A DNA stretch of 64,000 bases from Candidatus Phycosocius bacilliformis (GTDB lineage: Bacteria; Pseudomonadota; Alphaproteobacteria; Caulobacterales; Aquidulcibacteraceae). Below are positions 1 through 8,626 of the stretch, piece after piece. The position numbers and the translations under genes are program-made. Location of the stretch: NCBI RefSeq assembly GCF_003112735.1, contig NZ_BFBR01000009.1, positions 62,001 through 126,000 on the forward strand. The letters are read 5' to 3'. Position 1 is the stretch's first letter; every line of letters starts with the position of its first letter. The notes under the pieces are model-generated. The model was not told the origin of the DNA. It saw only the letters and a program-made list of their open reading frames with translations, and did not search any database.

Positions 1-114
1 CGCAAAGCCCTTGTGTGCCACCGATCGACTTTCACTCCTCGTCAAGCCGCGCTTTGCGCGGCAACTCATTAAATGCGCGTGGACACTTCAACAAGTGCTC
101 TGCCACCTGAAATT

Positions 115-353
115 TGGACCATTTGGAGTTGGAGTTTTTTGCCGTAGTTTTCCTTGGCTGGACGAAGAGGTTTGGCATGAAAGCATCGAAGTTCACGTAC
201 GCGCAGAAAGCGTTCGTCGTGAAGCAAGGCGAAGAAGGAACGCCAGTCGCGTAGATCTGTCGCAAGGCAGGGATCAGCCAGGCGACATACTTCAACTGGA
301 AGAAACGTTATGCTGGCCTTACGCCGTCTGAAATGCTTAGGCTGCGAGAACTG
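115..353 (+). pseudogene. IS3-family orfA remnant (transposase fragment)
   Basis: From the ATG at 177 the sequence reads as the start of an IS3-type OrfA: a basic KASKFTYAQK opening followed, after an in-frame TAG at 252-254, by a helix-turn-helix stretch (ICRKAGISQATYFNWKKRY) and AGLTPSEMLRLREL. This pattern is typical of the DNA-binding protein of IS3 elements. The match stops abruptly near 353, and no OrfB (DDE domain) follows, so only the left part of an element is left and it cannot be active. The left edge near 115 is a guess from a TGGACC...GGAGTTGG stretch that resembles an IS3 end. The fragment runs into the 3' end of the gene on the opposite strand. Confidence 0.75.
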
Positions 354-1365
354 CGCGCGCCTCATCTCCAACCATCGCAAGCGATGCGCCAATGGCGTCC
401 CGCCATGATGGACCTTGCTCCCTTGCCGTCTCGTAGGCCCGCTTTAACTCTGCTGGCCTGTCTTCAGCCAATGACATGATGAGAGCTTGGGCTTGGCCTA
501 AGTCTTTTCGGCGTTTCGCAATACCCGCTCCGGTGCGCTGTTGGGCAACGATAAGCTTGTGAATGGCGAAACGCTCCGGGCGAGGAATGCGGACAAGTAC
601 GCCATGGCGATAAAGGCCGACAGCTGGAATGGGGTCGGCCAACAAATAATTCAGATAGTGCAAGCCTTGTGCCCACACCCCCAACGCTTCAAGCCAGACG
701 AGATCTTGGTCCTCTTCAAAAGATGGGGCAAGAAAATCCAATACAGGCTCACCGGTCCTGCGCCGCCAGCGCCCGCTGCGACCTCTCGGGTCAATGGATG
801 GCGTAACCTCCAAACCGAACTTAGTGAGGGTTGCTGGTAAAGCCTTCAAGCTTGCTGCCGCATCATCGGCCAAAGCGATCGATAAATTCTGATAGCTCGC
901 AATGTCGATGTCTTGTGTCAGCGCAGGCTGAATGCGCGTGACCCGCCTGCCGATCTCTGCATCATAAAGCCTAAAGGCCATGGTGCCGACCAGTGTGCCA
1001 CCCAAATCAAAAACGCCTTGAGCTGAAAGGCTAGCCAGTAGGCTGCCGCTCGCAGCGTCAAGAGTTGGCAGCCGCGCTGCGCGCAACTGGGCGACCATAT
1101 CGCCGCAGCGTGTCTCGAATGCTTCTGTCGCTCCGCGACGTGCTTCAATCTCGACCAACCGCGATTTGGTCTCCTCATTGTCGGGGCCAATGTATCGTTG
1201 AACCACATGGCTACCGGTTCGGTCAGTTGCATACCAATAGGCTTTCCCACGCACCATGCGTTTGAAGGGCGCTCCAGTCAGGCCAGCGCTTGGTGTACGC
1301 GATAAATGCGTATCAACGAGATCTTGGTAAAGCGTCATCAATTGGAGGGGGAGAACTTCAGCCAT
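337..1365 (-). CDS. GSU2403-type nucleotidyltransferase-fold protein
   Basis: A 342-residue protein that I place in the GSU2403-type nucleotidyltransferase-fold family (NTP_transf_8). The first half contains the family-like segments KRMVRGKAYWYATDR and YIGPDNEETK. The middle has a nucleotidyltransferase-like core: GVFDLGGTLVGTMAF, then DIDIAS, which would supply the metal-binding acidic residues. The C-terminal half includes IHKLIVAQQR. No substrate is known; such proteins are often compared with toxin or antitoxin nucleotidyltransferases. The ATG at 1365 has no Shine-Dalgarno sequence. A strong inverted repeat lies just upstream (1373-1397). The last five codons (AVLAA) and the stop lie inside the IS3 remnant read antisense, so the native C-terminus was probably replaced. 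Family assignment is from memory of conserved segments. Confidence 0.75.
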   Translation of the reverse strand: MAEVLPLQLMTLYQDLVDTHLSRTPSAGLTGAPFKRMVRGKAYWYATDRTGSHVVQRYIGPDNEETKSRLVEIEARRGATEAFETRCGDMVAQLRAARLPTLDAASGSLLASLSAQGVFDLGGTLVGTMAFRLYDAEIGRRVTRIQPALTQDIDIASYQNLSIALADDAAASLKALPATLTKFGLEVTPSIDPRGRSGRWRRRTGEPVLDFLAPSFEEDQDLVWLEALGVWAQGLHYLNYLLADPIPAVGLYRHGVLVRIPRPERFAIHKLIVAQQRTGAGIAKRRKDLGQAQALIMSLAEDRPAELKRAYETAREQGPSWRDAIGASLAMVGDEARAVLAA

Positions 1366-1372
1366 GTCGTTA

Positions 1373-1397
1373 CACTACAAATTTATTTTATGTAGTG
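1373..1397. promoter_or_regulatory. Inverted repeat CACTACA-N11-TGTAGTG upstream of the nucleotidyltransferase-fold gene
   Basis: A perfect 7-bp inverted repeat with an 11-bp AT-rich centre lies 8 bp upstream of the ATG at 1365. Reading the minus strand, TTGCAC (1400-1395) could be a -35 box and TAGTGT (1377-1372) a -10 box 17 bp away. That would put the transcription start at or next to the start codon, which fits the missing ribosome binding site. A TAAAAT hexamer in the centre is an alternative -10. The repeat would cover the promoter either way, as expected of an operator. The half-site order (CTACA then TGTAG) is the reverse of the palindromes at 11584 and 39068, so it need not bind the same protein. 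Confidence 0.5.
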
Positions 1398-1399
1398 CA

Positions 1400-2300
1400 A
1401 GACACATACTTCCAGGCCATGCAGGACTTGCTTCTAGCACATATGTTGCTTCGCGTTTCTTATAGTTTCGTTGTGTTTCTGAGTGGGTGCCAAGCGTGAA
1501 CAGTTTAAAAAATAATAGTGGAGAGGCAAGATAAAGGGAAGAGTTTACAGTTTTATCATACTGATATTATTCGTAAAATAGGTGAATCTGATTGCCCTTC
1601 ATGAAATGCCATGAATTACTGCGCCCATGGCTGGTTTCTGGGTCTTCCTGGACCGCCATCTGGGAGTTCCAACCATGGCCTATGGCAATCAGGATCAGGG
1701 TGATCGCAGGAGCAGATCAGACCGGGTCTTCACGCTTCTGGAGCGCTTGAGCCCGCGCCTCGCAAGCCATGGGGCCGAGGCCATGGAGGCAGAACTTCGG
1801 ACCCGGGCAGATCATCTCATCAAGGCTAAGCATGGAGCAGCACAAAGCCGTGGGGTCGGGTTCAAGGCTGAAAGTTGGTATGCTCTTCGCGACAAGGACC
1901 TCCAAGCTGCCGCACGCGAGCAGCTCGGGATCGAGCGCGGCCCAATCGGCGTGCAGCCCAGTGCCTCGGAAGGCACGGTCCTTGGTCACATCGATGCCGC
2001 TCTTGGCCGCCATGCAATCGTTGATCGAGGGGTGAATGTCATCGCGGTTCGCGAGATACCCGGCGCGGAGCTTGTGCTTGGGCAGGTTCTAGGTGCGGGG
2101 ATCGGTCGGTGACATTTGTTGTTTGGACTAATGTCAAAACTGCGACTGAGGTCAAATTAGCGGTCCCTGCTGGACCTTCGCTAGCGTGTGAAAGACTTCG
2201 AAACGGATCGACGAAACCGACCTCAAAGCGGCCCTAACTGCAATTTGTTTGAAACTAAAATGTGGGTACCGTTGTGGATACAGAGGCGTCCGACTTTTAA
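1400..2300. other. Gene-poor decayed stretch
   Basis: I find no convincing intact gene here. About 1627-2112 can be read open on the plus strand and 1717-2013 on the minus strand, but neither product resembles a family I know. On the minus strand the sense-looking reading LPKHKLRAGYLANRDDIHPS continues upstream of 2013 up to an in-frame stop near 2090, which suggests the broken 3' part of an older gene rather than a functional one. Together with the IS3 remnant at 115-353, this looks like a scar of past insertions next to a tRNA gene. I saw no integrase and no duplicated tRNA end. Confidence 0.4.
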
Positions 2301-2330
2301 GTTTTGAAAAATCGGGAAAATCGTTCGAGC

Positions 2331-2420
2331 TGGCGGACAGAGAGGGATTCGAACCCTCGATGGGCTTTCACCCATACACGCGTTCCAGGCGTGCGCCTTC
2401 AACCACTCGGCCACCTGCCC
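2331..2420 (-). tRNA. tRNA-Ser(GGA)
   Basis: A 90-nt class II tRNA read on the minus strand. It starts GGGCAGGTGGCCGAGTGG and ends CTGTCCG followed by an encoded CCA (2331-2333). The anticodon loop is CTGGAAC between the stems CACGC and GCGTG, giving anticodon GGA for serine UCC/UCU. The long variable arm has a TGGGTGAAAGCCCA hairpin, and the T arm is GAGGG-TTCGAAT-CCCTC. The acceptor stem closes with two G-U pairs. All class II serine features are present, so it should be functional. Confidence 0.97.
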
Positions 2421-2503
2421 ATCCGAAGGCGCGGGTATAAAGCACCGCTCAGACTAAGCAAGCCATCAATACACTCGGTCAGCACCTTTGACCGCCAAAA
2501 GGC

Positions 2504-3436
2504 TCATTCAGCTAGAAGTGGGCCAACCCAGCTATCAAAAAGGCTCCAGAACTGATCCCTGATAGCATCAGTTTCGTTTAGCAACTCATGTCTAGCGCCA
2601 GGGATGATCCTAAGCTGGGCATTCGGCAATTGCCCGCAAATGCGGACATGTGACGAATTGTCCACGATGGTCTCACCTTCTGCGCTCACAACCAGAATTG
2701 GCATATTCAGGCGACTTAACCGTGCAGGGGTGAAGCTGGCTAGTGCTTTAAAGGCTTCGTCAAGCCAGCCATTGGTCGGCCCACCAATCTGCAAAGCCGG
2801 CTCTGCCAACATCAATGCATTATTGCGGGCGAAGCGCTTGAGGTCATGGGTCACCTGATTAGCTTCAAAAGCCTCAGGCTGCCACATCGTGGGCAGAGAT
2901 GGGGCCACATCTTTGGCCTTTCCTGCCACGACCAATGATTTGGCCAACAGTTTCATACCAGGCGGGCCCAATATACCCCACATGGGGGCTGAGAAAGCAG
3001 CCCCAACGACATTCGGGATCGCATCAACCAAAAGAGCTTCTAGGCAGATAGCCCCGCCCATTGAGTGACTCAACAAAACTCGCCTACCCGTCAGCCGATC
3101 ACTAACAGCTTCAACTGCACGCGCCAGATGTTCAGCAGCTTTGGTAAAACTATCGAGATGGCCGGCAAAGTGCGTTGATCCCAATCGGTCAGACCAGCCC
3201 TGTCCCCGATGATCAACAGTCAAAACATGAAAGCCGCGCGCCAAGAGGTCGGTGATGGTCTCGGCATATTTCTCGATATACTCAGTCCGGCCTGGAGCTA
3301 GAATGACAGAACCGCGCGGCTTTTCCGCCGAGGAGGCGATAAAAGCCGCGCGGATCATCTTATCATCAGGACCCGTCACGCGGAAAACCTCAAGGCCCTT
3401 GAGATTGTCAACCAGTGGGTCCTGAACCAATTGCAT
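2504..3436 (-). CDS. Alpha/beta hydrolase, lysophospholipase / monoacylglycerol lipase type
   Basis: A 310-residue serine hydrolase of the lysophospholipase-like (Hydrolase_4) type. It shows an oxyanion/strand segment (ILAPGRTEYIEKYAE), the DHRGQGWSDR loop typical of PldB and monoglyceride lipases, the nucleophile elbow SHSMGG (serine near residue 130), and a C-terminal catalytic histidine in PGARHELLNE. The acid is probably in the SAEGETIVDN region. I start it at the ATG at 3436; an upstream in-frame extension would run through the preceding SCP2 gene. The 14-bp gap to that gene suggests co-transcription. The likely role is hydrolysis of lysophospholipids or monoacylglycerols in membrane lipid turnover; the substrate is inferred. 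Confidence 0.85.
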   Translation of the reverse strand: MQLVQDPLVDNLKGLEVFRVTGPDDKMIRAAFIASSAEKPRGSVILAPGRTEYIEKYAETITDLLARGFHVLTVDHRGQGWSDRLGSTHFAGHLDSFTKAAEHLARAVEAVSDRLTGRRVLLSHSMGGAICLEALLVDAIPNVVGAAFSAPMWGILGPPGMKLLAKSLVVAGKAKDVAPSLPTMWQPEAFEANQVTHDLKRFARNNALMLAEPALQIGGPTNGWLDEAFKALASFTPARLSRLNMPILVVSAEGETIVDNSSHVRICGQLPNAQLRIIPGARHELLNETDAIRDQFWSLFDSWVGPLLAE

Positions 3437-3450
3437 AAACGCGATCGACC

Positions 3451-3747
3451 TTAGCCGATGATCGACTGAAGCTTCATGGCGACCGACATGTCTCCATCTA
3501 CCTTCAACTTGCCGCTCATAAACGCATTCATGCCATTCAGACGGCCTTCGACCATATCGATGAAGTCGCCCAAAGCGATTTTCAGCGTGCAATCAGCTGC
3601 GCCATCATCATTCGTGACCGTGTTGCCGTTCTTGCCGTCGATGTGGATTTTTCCAGCATCGCCAAAGTCAAATTTGACCGAATTGCCAAAGGCTGGCTTG
3701 GCTTCAATACGTTCTTTCATGCCAGCGGTAAGTGTCGCGAGATCCAT
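3451..3747 (-). CDS. SCP2 sterol-binding domain protein
   Basis: A 98-residue single-domain SCP2 protein. The fold is recognisable from the FDFGDAGKIHIDGKNG strand pair, CTLKIALGDFIDMVEGRLN and MSGKLKVDGDMSVAMKL at the C-terminus, which matches the usual end of stand-alone bacterial SCP2 proteins. These bind acyl chains or other hydrophobic ligands in the cytoplasm. The ATG at 3747 is preceded by a good ribosome binding site (GGGAGG, 5 nt away). It is first in a two-gene unit with the lysophospholipase-like hydrolase, so it may carry lipid to or from that enzyme (inference). Confidence 0.9.
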   Translation of the reverse strand: MDLATLTAGMKERIEAKPAFGNSVKFDFGDAGKIHIDGKNGNTVTNDDGAADCTLKIALGDFIDMVEGRLNGMNAFMSGKLKVDGDMSVAMKLQSIIG

Positions 3748-3898
3748 GATTTCCTCCCTAAGCGTATCCAGCAAAATGCGCCAGATCACGCGCTGCACCC
3801 TCTGTAGACCGGGAAGATGCAGAGGGGAAGCGGTCCGTTACGTCAATTGGTGCGGCTACTTCCTTGCAAATGCAGATAACGCATGGCAACTCACGACA

Positions 3899-4717
3899 AT
3901 GTCAGACATCGTAAGCCCATTTGGCACTTATGCGCCAAGCCGTTTCCAAGGCCAAATCATTGGCTTGGCTCGCCGTTGCGACCCCGGACCCTTCAGCAAG
4001 TTGGCAGCTTCGATTGGTAAGCGACTTGTATTCCCAGGCCTAACTGGACCTCTTGATGTTCTGACTTGGGGCGTTCGCATGCGTCTCGATCCTCGGCGGA
4101 ATGTGACCGAGAAGCGTCTTATGTTCTCCCCTTCTCGATTTGAGCTCGAGGAACGCGACATTCTCGCAGAAGAACTCAAGCCCGGCGCAGTCTTCGTCGA
4201 CGTTGGGGCCAATGTGGGTGCATATTCTTTGTGGGTGGGTCGACTGATTGGCTCGACGGGCAGGATTGTGGCGATTGAGCCTCAACCCAGCGTGCTTGCC
4301 CGGCTGCGGGCGAATTTTGCGCTTAATCCAGACTTCAATACCAAAGTATTTCCATATGGTGCCGGGGAAAGCGAAGGAGTTTTGACCCTCTCAGTTGGCA
4401 GTGACAACGAAGGTGGGGCGTCCTTGGCCCATGTCGCAGGCGGACGCGATCAAATCAAAGTGGCCGTTCGTCCATTGACGGCGATTCTGGACGATGCTGG
4501 CGTCGAACGCATTGACGCCCTCAAGATCGACATTGAGGGTTTCGAGGACCGCGCGCTCCTGCCGTTTTTTGCAACAGCATCCGAGTCGCTGTGGCCCCGA
4601 CTCTTGATCCTCGAGCGCAGCGAAAAAGACTGGGTCGGCGACCTGCTCGGTACCCTTGACCGCGCAGGCTATCGACGGACCTTAACCACTAAACGCAATT
4701 ATGTTTTTAAGCGTTAG
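3899..4717 (+). CDS. FkbM-family methyltransferase
   Basis: A 272-residue SAM-dependent methyltransferase of the FkbM family. The SAM-binding motif VFVDVGANVGAYS sits near residues 98-110, the adenine-side acidic motif IVAIEPQPSV follows, and the conserved FkbM motif IDALKIDIEGFE lies near residue 214. FkbM enzymes methylate hydroxyl groups on sugars or polyketides, often on surface glycans; the substrate here cannot be told. I chose the ATG at 3899 because the frame upstream is antisense to the SCP2 gene and has no coding character. It converges on the sigma-54 regulator with only 6 bp between the stops. Confidence 0.85.
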   Translation: MSDIVSPFGTYAPSRFQGQIIGLARRCDPGPFSKLAASIGKRLVFPGLTGPLDVLTWGVRMRLDPRRNVTEKRLMFSPSRFELEERDILAEELKPGAVFVDVGANVGAYSLWVGRLIGSTGRIVAIEPQPSVLARLRANFALNPDFNTKVFPYGAGESEGVLTLSVGSDNEGGASLAHVAGGRDQIKVAVRPLTAILDDAGVERIDALKIDIEGFEDRALLPFFATASESLWPRLLILERSEKDWVGDLLGTLDRAGYRRTLTTKRNYVFKR

Positions 4718-4723
4718 TCAAAC

Positions 4724-6238
4724 CTAACCGGCAGCTCGGGCCATATGCTCCTCAAGATCATATTCCTTGAGCTTACGATAAAGGGTTGAGCGACCAATAC
4801 CTAAACGACGGGCCACCTCAGTCATATGACCAGCATAAAGGTCAATTGCGTATTCGATGAGATCTCGCTCAATCTGCTCCAGCGTGCGTAAATGGCCCGC
4901 TGGATCGAAAATGGCGATCCCGCTCCCAGCCTCGATGGCTGCCGCCAAGATATCGGAATTGGCTGGGGCCACCGATTGGACCTGTGGCAAAATTGAAGCG
5001 GGAACTGATTGGGGAAAATTGGCCGGAGAAGATGGAAGACTGCCTTCGTCAATAACAAACTGGGGTAATGCAGCTTGTACATGAGGAAAGTCCTCAGGCT
5101 GTAGAAAATCCCCATCACAAAGCACCACGGCCCGGAAAACCGCATTCTCCAGTTGGCGCACATTACCGGGCCAGTCAAAGCTCTGCAGCATTGACATCGC
5201 TTGTGGGCTAGCCCCAAGGACCCGCTTGCCTTCTTCGGCATTGATACGAGTGACAAAATACTTGAGCAGAGCCGGTACATCATCCATCCGCTCGCGCAAA
5301 GGTGGGGCATCGATTGGGAAAACATTGAGCCGATAATATAGGTCCTCTCGGAACCGGCCTTCTGCTACCAACTTAGTCAAGTCTTTGTTCGTGGCAGCGA
5401 TAATCCTCACGTCAACTTTGATAGGTCGCTTGGAACCGACTGGATCGACTTCACTCTCCTGCAGTGCGCGCAAAAGCTTTACCTGAATATCGAGCGGCAA
5501 CTCACCAACCTCATCGAGGAAAAGAGTGCCACCGTCAGCTTCTTGAAACTTGCCCAAATGACGATCATGTGCACCTGTGAAGGCACCCTTTTCGTGTCCA
5601 AACAAGATGCTTTCGACCAGGTTTTCTGGAATAGCGCCGCAATTGACGGCCACAATCGGGCGGCCGGAGCGTTCGCTCTCCCCATGGATGGCTCGCGCAA
5701 TCACTTCCTTACCCACACCGCTTTCGCCTAGGATCAAAACAGGAATGTTCGAGCTAGCCGCGCGCTGACCCAAGCGGATGACTTGGCGCATGGCCGGGGC
5801 CCCTGCGACCATATCCGAGAATGTAAAGGTACCAGCCGCTTTCTTTTTTAACCGCTTCACCTCACCCGACAATTCCCCAACCTTCAGGGCGTTGCGGATC
5901 GAGACCATGACACGTTCAGGGCTGGCTGGCTTGACGAAAAAGTCTGTTGCGCCCGCCTGCATGGCTTTGACAACGGTATCGATACCGCCTGAAGCTGTCA
6001 GCACCACGACAGGCAAATCCTCGCGTTTGGCCCGAATGGCCCCAAGCGCTTCCATACCAGACACGCCTGGCATGATGAGATCAAGCAGTACCACATCCAC
6101 TGCCGGGTCCATCGCTTGGGCAATGGCCTGGGCCCCATCTTCTGCGGTGCGGGTGGCAAAGCCCTGTCGTTCAACCGCGCCTTGCAACAAGCGACGCTGG
6201 GCTGGATCGTCATCAACGATTAGGACTGTCTTACTCAT
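4724..6238 (-). CDS. Sigma-54-dependent response regulator (NtrC/TacA type)
   Basis: A 504-residue transcriptional activator with three domains. The receiver spans residues 1-115, with the acidic pocket at D10-D11, phosphoacceptor D53 in LLDLIMPG and K103. The AAA+ domain has Walker A GESGVGKE (171-178), the sigma-54 contact loop GAFTGA (218-223) and Walker B GGTLFLDE (236-243). The C-terminal Fis-type helix-turn-helix contains EVARRLGIGRSTLYRKLKEY. A linker of about 90 residues rich in P, Q and S separates the last two domains. The ATG at 6238 follows a GGTGGG ribosome site. The overall pattern resembles Caulobacter TacA, which activates stalk and polar genes, but orthology cannot be shown here. 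No kinase gene is adjacent, so it is an orphan regulator. Confidence 0.9.
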   Translation of the reverse strand: MSKTVLIVDDDPAQRRLLQGAVERQGFATRTAEDGAQAIAQAMDPAVDVVLLDLIMPGVSGMEALGAIRAKREDLPVVVLTASGGIDTVVKAMQAGATDFFVKPASPERVMVSIRNALKVGELSGEVKRLKKKAAGTFTFSDMVAGAPAMRQVIRLGQRAASSNIPVLILGESGVGKEVIARAIHGESERSGRPIVAVNCGAIPENLVESILFGHEKGAFTGAHDRHLGKFQEADGGTLFLDEVGELPLDIQVKLLRALQESEVDPVGSKRPIKVDVRIIAATNKDLTKLVAEGRFREDLYYRLNVFPIDAPPLRERMDDVPALLKYFVTRINAEEGKRVLGASPQAMSMLQSFDWPGNVRQLENAVFRAVVLCDGDFLQPEDFPHVQAALPQFVIDEGSLPSSPANFPQSVPASILPQVQSVAPANSDILAAAIEAGSGIAIFDPAGHLRTLEQIERDLIEYAIDLYAGHMTEVARRLGIGRSTLYRKLKEYDLEEHMARAAG

Positions 6239-6466
6239 TCTACCCACCAAGTCATCTTTGCCGAGTGTTCTCGGTCATTTTGTCGTGAACCAGAGCCTCT
6301 CGGGGTGGTTCAGAAAGCTTTCGCAGCTAGGCTCTACCATCAGGATGTAAAGGCTGGCTTAAAATGGGACATTGGCCCAAGTTGAACTGCAGCCGAAGGC
6401 CTCTTGACCTCGACAAGCCATAAGGCCATGCCGGGCGCACAATTCGTTATGCAACGAGGTCCACTT

Positions 6467-7555
6467 ATGTCCGTCGCCCCACTGCCAGGAATTCTCGACA
6501 TCGTTCCCTACAAGGGCGGTGAAGCTAAAGTTCCTGGCTTTGAAAAGCCTTGGAAGCTCTCGTCAAATGAGAATCCTTTGGGTTGCAGCCCAAGGGCTTT
6601 GCAGGCCTATAGAGCTGCCGCCGATGAACTTGCGATTTATCCTGATGGTGAGCATGCTGGCCTTCGTACAGCCATTGCCCATCGTTATGGCCTAGATGCG
6701 AACCGAATCATGTGCGGGAGTGGTTCTGACGAAATCTTCCAATTGCTTGGCCGCGCCTTTCTCGATCAGGGTGATGAAGTGGTACAGTCGGCACACGGCT
6801 TCTTGGTTTACCGTCTTACAGCTCAACAAGCGGGAGCTGTCTGTATATCTGCGCCTGAGACAAATCTAACCGCTGATGTCGATGCATTATTGGGTTGTGT
6901 CACAACCAAGACAAAAATTATGTTTTTGGCCAATCCAAATAATCCAACAGGGACCTATTTGCCTTATTCCGAGATAAAGCGACTCCACGCAGGCTTACCC
7001 AGCCACGTCTTACTGGTTCTGGACGCAGCCTACAGTGAGTATGTCCAGACCAATGACTATTCTTCAGGTCTCGAATTGGCTGGGCAAGAAGGCAATGTTT
7101 TGATGACACGCACGTTCTCAAAAATCCACGGATTGGCAGCCGCTCGGGTTGGTTGGTGCTATGGTCCTCAATTGGTCATCGACGCTCTCAACCGAGTCCG
7201 TGGTCCGTTTAACATAAGCGCACCGGGCTTGGCTGCTGCCGAAGCTGCAATCCTTGATCAGGATTTCGCCAACAAAAGTATCATATTCAATGCGCAGTGG
7301 CTCGCATATTTGACCCAAGAAATACGCTTACTTGGGCTGGAAGTAACTCCAAGCGTTGGGAACTTCTTGTTAGTGCGCTTCCCCGGCGAAAACGGCAAGA
7401 CTTCATCGGCGGCGGATAACTTCCTGCGGGAGCGCGGTCTTATCGTGCGGGCAGTTAAAGCCTATCAATTGGATGATTATTTGCGCATCAGCGTGGGCCT
7501 TGAGGAGCCAAATCGTCTTTTGGTGGCGGCACTCAAAGACTTTATGGCAAGCTAA
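6467..7555 (+). CDS. hisC: Histidinol-phosphate / aromatic aminotransferase
   Basis: A 362-residue PLP-dependent class I/II aminotransferase of the HisC family. It has the N-terminal KLSSNENPLG signature, NPNNPTG for PLP contacts, and the Schiff-base lysine K219 in TFSKIHGLAAARVGW. The ATG at 6467 has GAGG upstream and gives the usual N-terminus (PGILDIVPY); in-frame starts at 6404 (TTG) and 6428 (ATG) are possible. Its stop overlaps the ATG of tyrA by one base. HisC paralogues next to tyrA often transaminate prephenate, phenylpyruvate or hydroxyphenylpyruvate rather than serving histidine synthesis alone, so an aromatic amino acid role is likely (inference). Confidence 0.9.
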   Translation: MSVAPLPGILDIVPYKGGEAKVPGFEKPWKLSSNENPLGCSPRALQAYRAAADELAIYPDGEHAGLRTAIAHRYGLDANRIMCGSGSDEIFQLLGRAFLDQGDEVVQSAHGFLVYRLTAQQAGAVCISAPETNLTADVDALLGCVTTKTKIMFLANPNNPTGTYLPYSEIKRLHAGLPSHVLLVLDAAYSEYVQTNDYSSGLELAGQEGNVLMTRTFSKIHGLAAARVGWCYGPQLVIDALNRVRGPFNISAPGLAAAEAAILDQDFANKSIIFNAQWLAYLTQEIRLLGLEVTPSVGNFLLVRFPGENGKTSSAADNFLRERGLIVRAVKAYQLDDYLRISVGLEEPNRLLVAALKDFMAS

Positions 7556-8517
7556 TGACCGCGTCTCCTCCGATCTTTGACACACTGGCCATCATTGGGG
7601 CCGGTCTGATCGGTTCATCCGTGGCGAAAGCCAGTCGTGCTCGTGGCTTGGTCAGACATATTGTTCTCTATGACCGAGACCCTGCAGTGAAGGCCCGGAT
7701 TGCTGAACTTAAACTGGGCGTCATCGCAGATAGCCCGGAAGCGGCTGTGGCGCATGCAGATGCCGTCATACTGTGCACGCCGCCCGGCAGCATGGGAGAA
7801 ATTGGCACATTGATTGGACCACACGTCAAGCCCGGTGCAATCATAACCGATGTTGGGTCTGTTAAAGAAGCGATCATCGAACAATTGCGCCCTGTCCTGC
7901 CAGAGCATTGCTTCCTGGTCCCGGGTCACCCAATTGCAGGAGCCGAACGATCTGGCCCTGATGCTGGGTATTCAACACTATTTGAGGGCCGTTGGGCGAT
8001 CCTGACACCAATTGACGATCCGCGCCCCACCTATCAGGATGCAGTACGCAAGCTTACCGATCTTTGGGAAAGCTTAGGTGCCCGCGTTGAGTGCATGGAC
8101 CCCATCCGTCACGACCAAGTCCTGGCCATGACCAGCCATTTGCCTCACTTGATCGCCTTTTGTGTGGTAGCCACAGCTCAAGATGTTGAGGCCGTCACCG
8201 ACAGTGAAGTCGTGAAATACTCCGCCGGTGGCTTCCGCGATTTCACTCGAATCGCCGCATCAGACCCGACAATGTGGCGCGATGTGTTCTTAATGAACAA
8301 GGAAGCCGTCCTTGATCTCTTGGGACGATTCTCGGAAGATCTGACCGCGCTGCGTCGCGCCATTCGCTGGGGCGACGGCGATACCCTATTCTCCACATTT
8401 GAGCGGGCGCGCAAAATGCGCCGAGAAGTCATCGAAGCTGGCCAAGATACTGATGTTCCCAATTTTGGGCGCGATCTAACCACAACAAAATCAGGACTAC
8501 AGTCAGAAAGTCATTGA
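7555..8517 (+). CDS. tyrA: Prephenate/arogenate (cyclohexadienyl) dehydrogenase
   Basis: A 320-residue TyrA-type dehydrogenase for the oxidative decarboxylation that leads to tyrosine. The NAD(P)-binding Rossmann motif is GAGLIGSS (residues 15-22), followed by an acidic end of beta2 (LYDRD), which favours NAD. The family motifs DVGSVKEAI, PGHPIAGAERSG and MTSHLPHLIAF carry the substrate-binding residues and the catalytic histidine. The length is normal for a monofunctional enzyme; no chorismate mutase domain is fused. It is translationally coupled to hisC through the TAATG overlap, so together they give two late steps of tyrosine (and possibly phenylalanine) synthesis. Confidence 0.93.
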   Translation: MTASPPIFDTLAIIGAGLIGSSVAKASRARGLVRHIVLYDRDPAVKARIAELKLGVIADSPEAAVAHADAVILCTPPGSMGEIGTLIGPHVKPGAIITDVGSVKEAIIEQLRPVLPEHCFLVPGHPIAGAERSGPDAGYSTLFEGRWAILTPIDDPRPTYQDAVRKLTDLWESLGARVECMDPIRHDQVLAMTSHLPHLIAFCVVATAQDVEAVTDSEVVKYSAGGFRDFTRIAASDPTMWRDVFLMNKEAVLDLLGRFSEDLTALRRAIRWGDGDTLFSTFERARKMRREVIEAGQDTDVPNFGRDLTTTKSGLQSESH

Positions 8518-8626
8518 TTTCCTGTGCGGATCGCACCACGAGTTTGGCCTATGGTAAACTAAGCGTTAACCAGTTCAGTCTTCATGTGTGGATGAAGGAT
8601 TTTAATCCACATTTCGGGAGAAACCC

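Noticed and set aside
1373-1397. Counting this repeat as a third site of the TGTAG-N5-CTACA regulon
   Set aside because: The half-sites are in the opposite order and 11 bp apart, so the geometry differs from the sites at 11584 and 39068.
1627-2112. 161-residue open frame on the plus strand
   Set aside because: No ribosome site, no recognisable motif, and an overlapping minus-strand reading of equal quality; treated as decayed DNA.
8524-8536. GTGCG-GAT-CGCAC hairpin after tyrA
   Set aside because: Only a 5-bp stem without a following T run, so it is not a convincing terminator.
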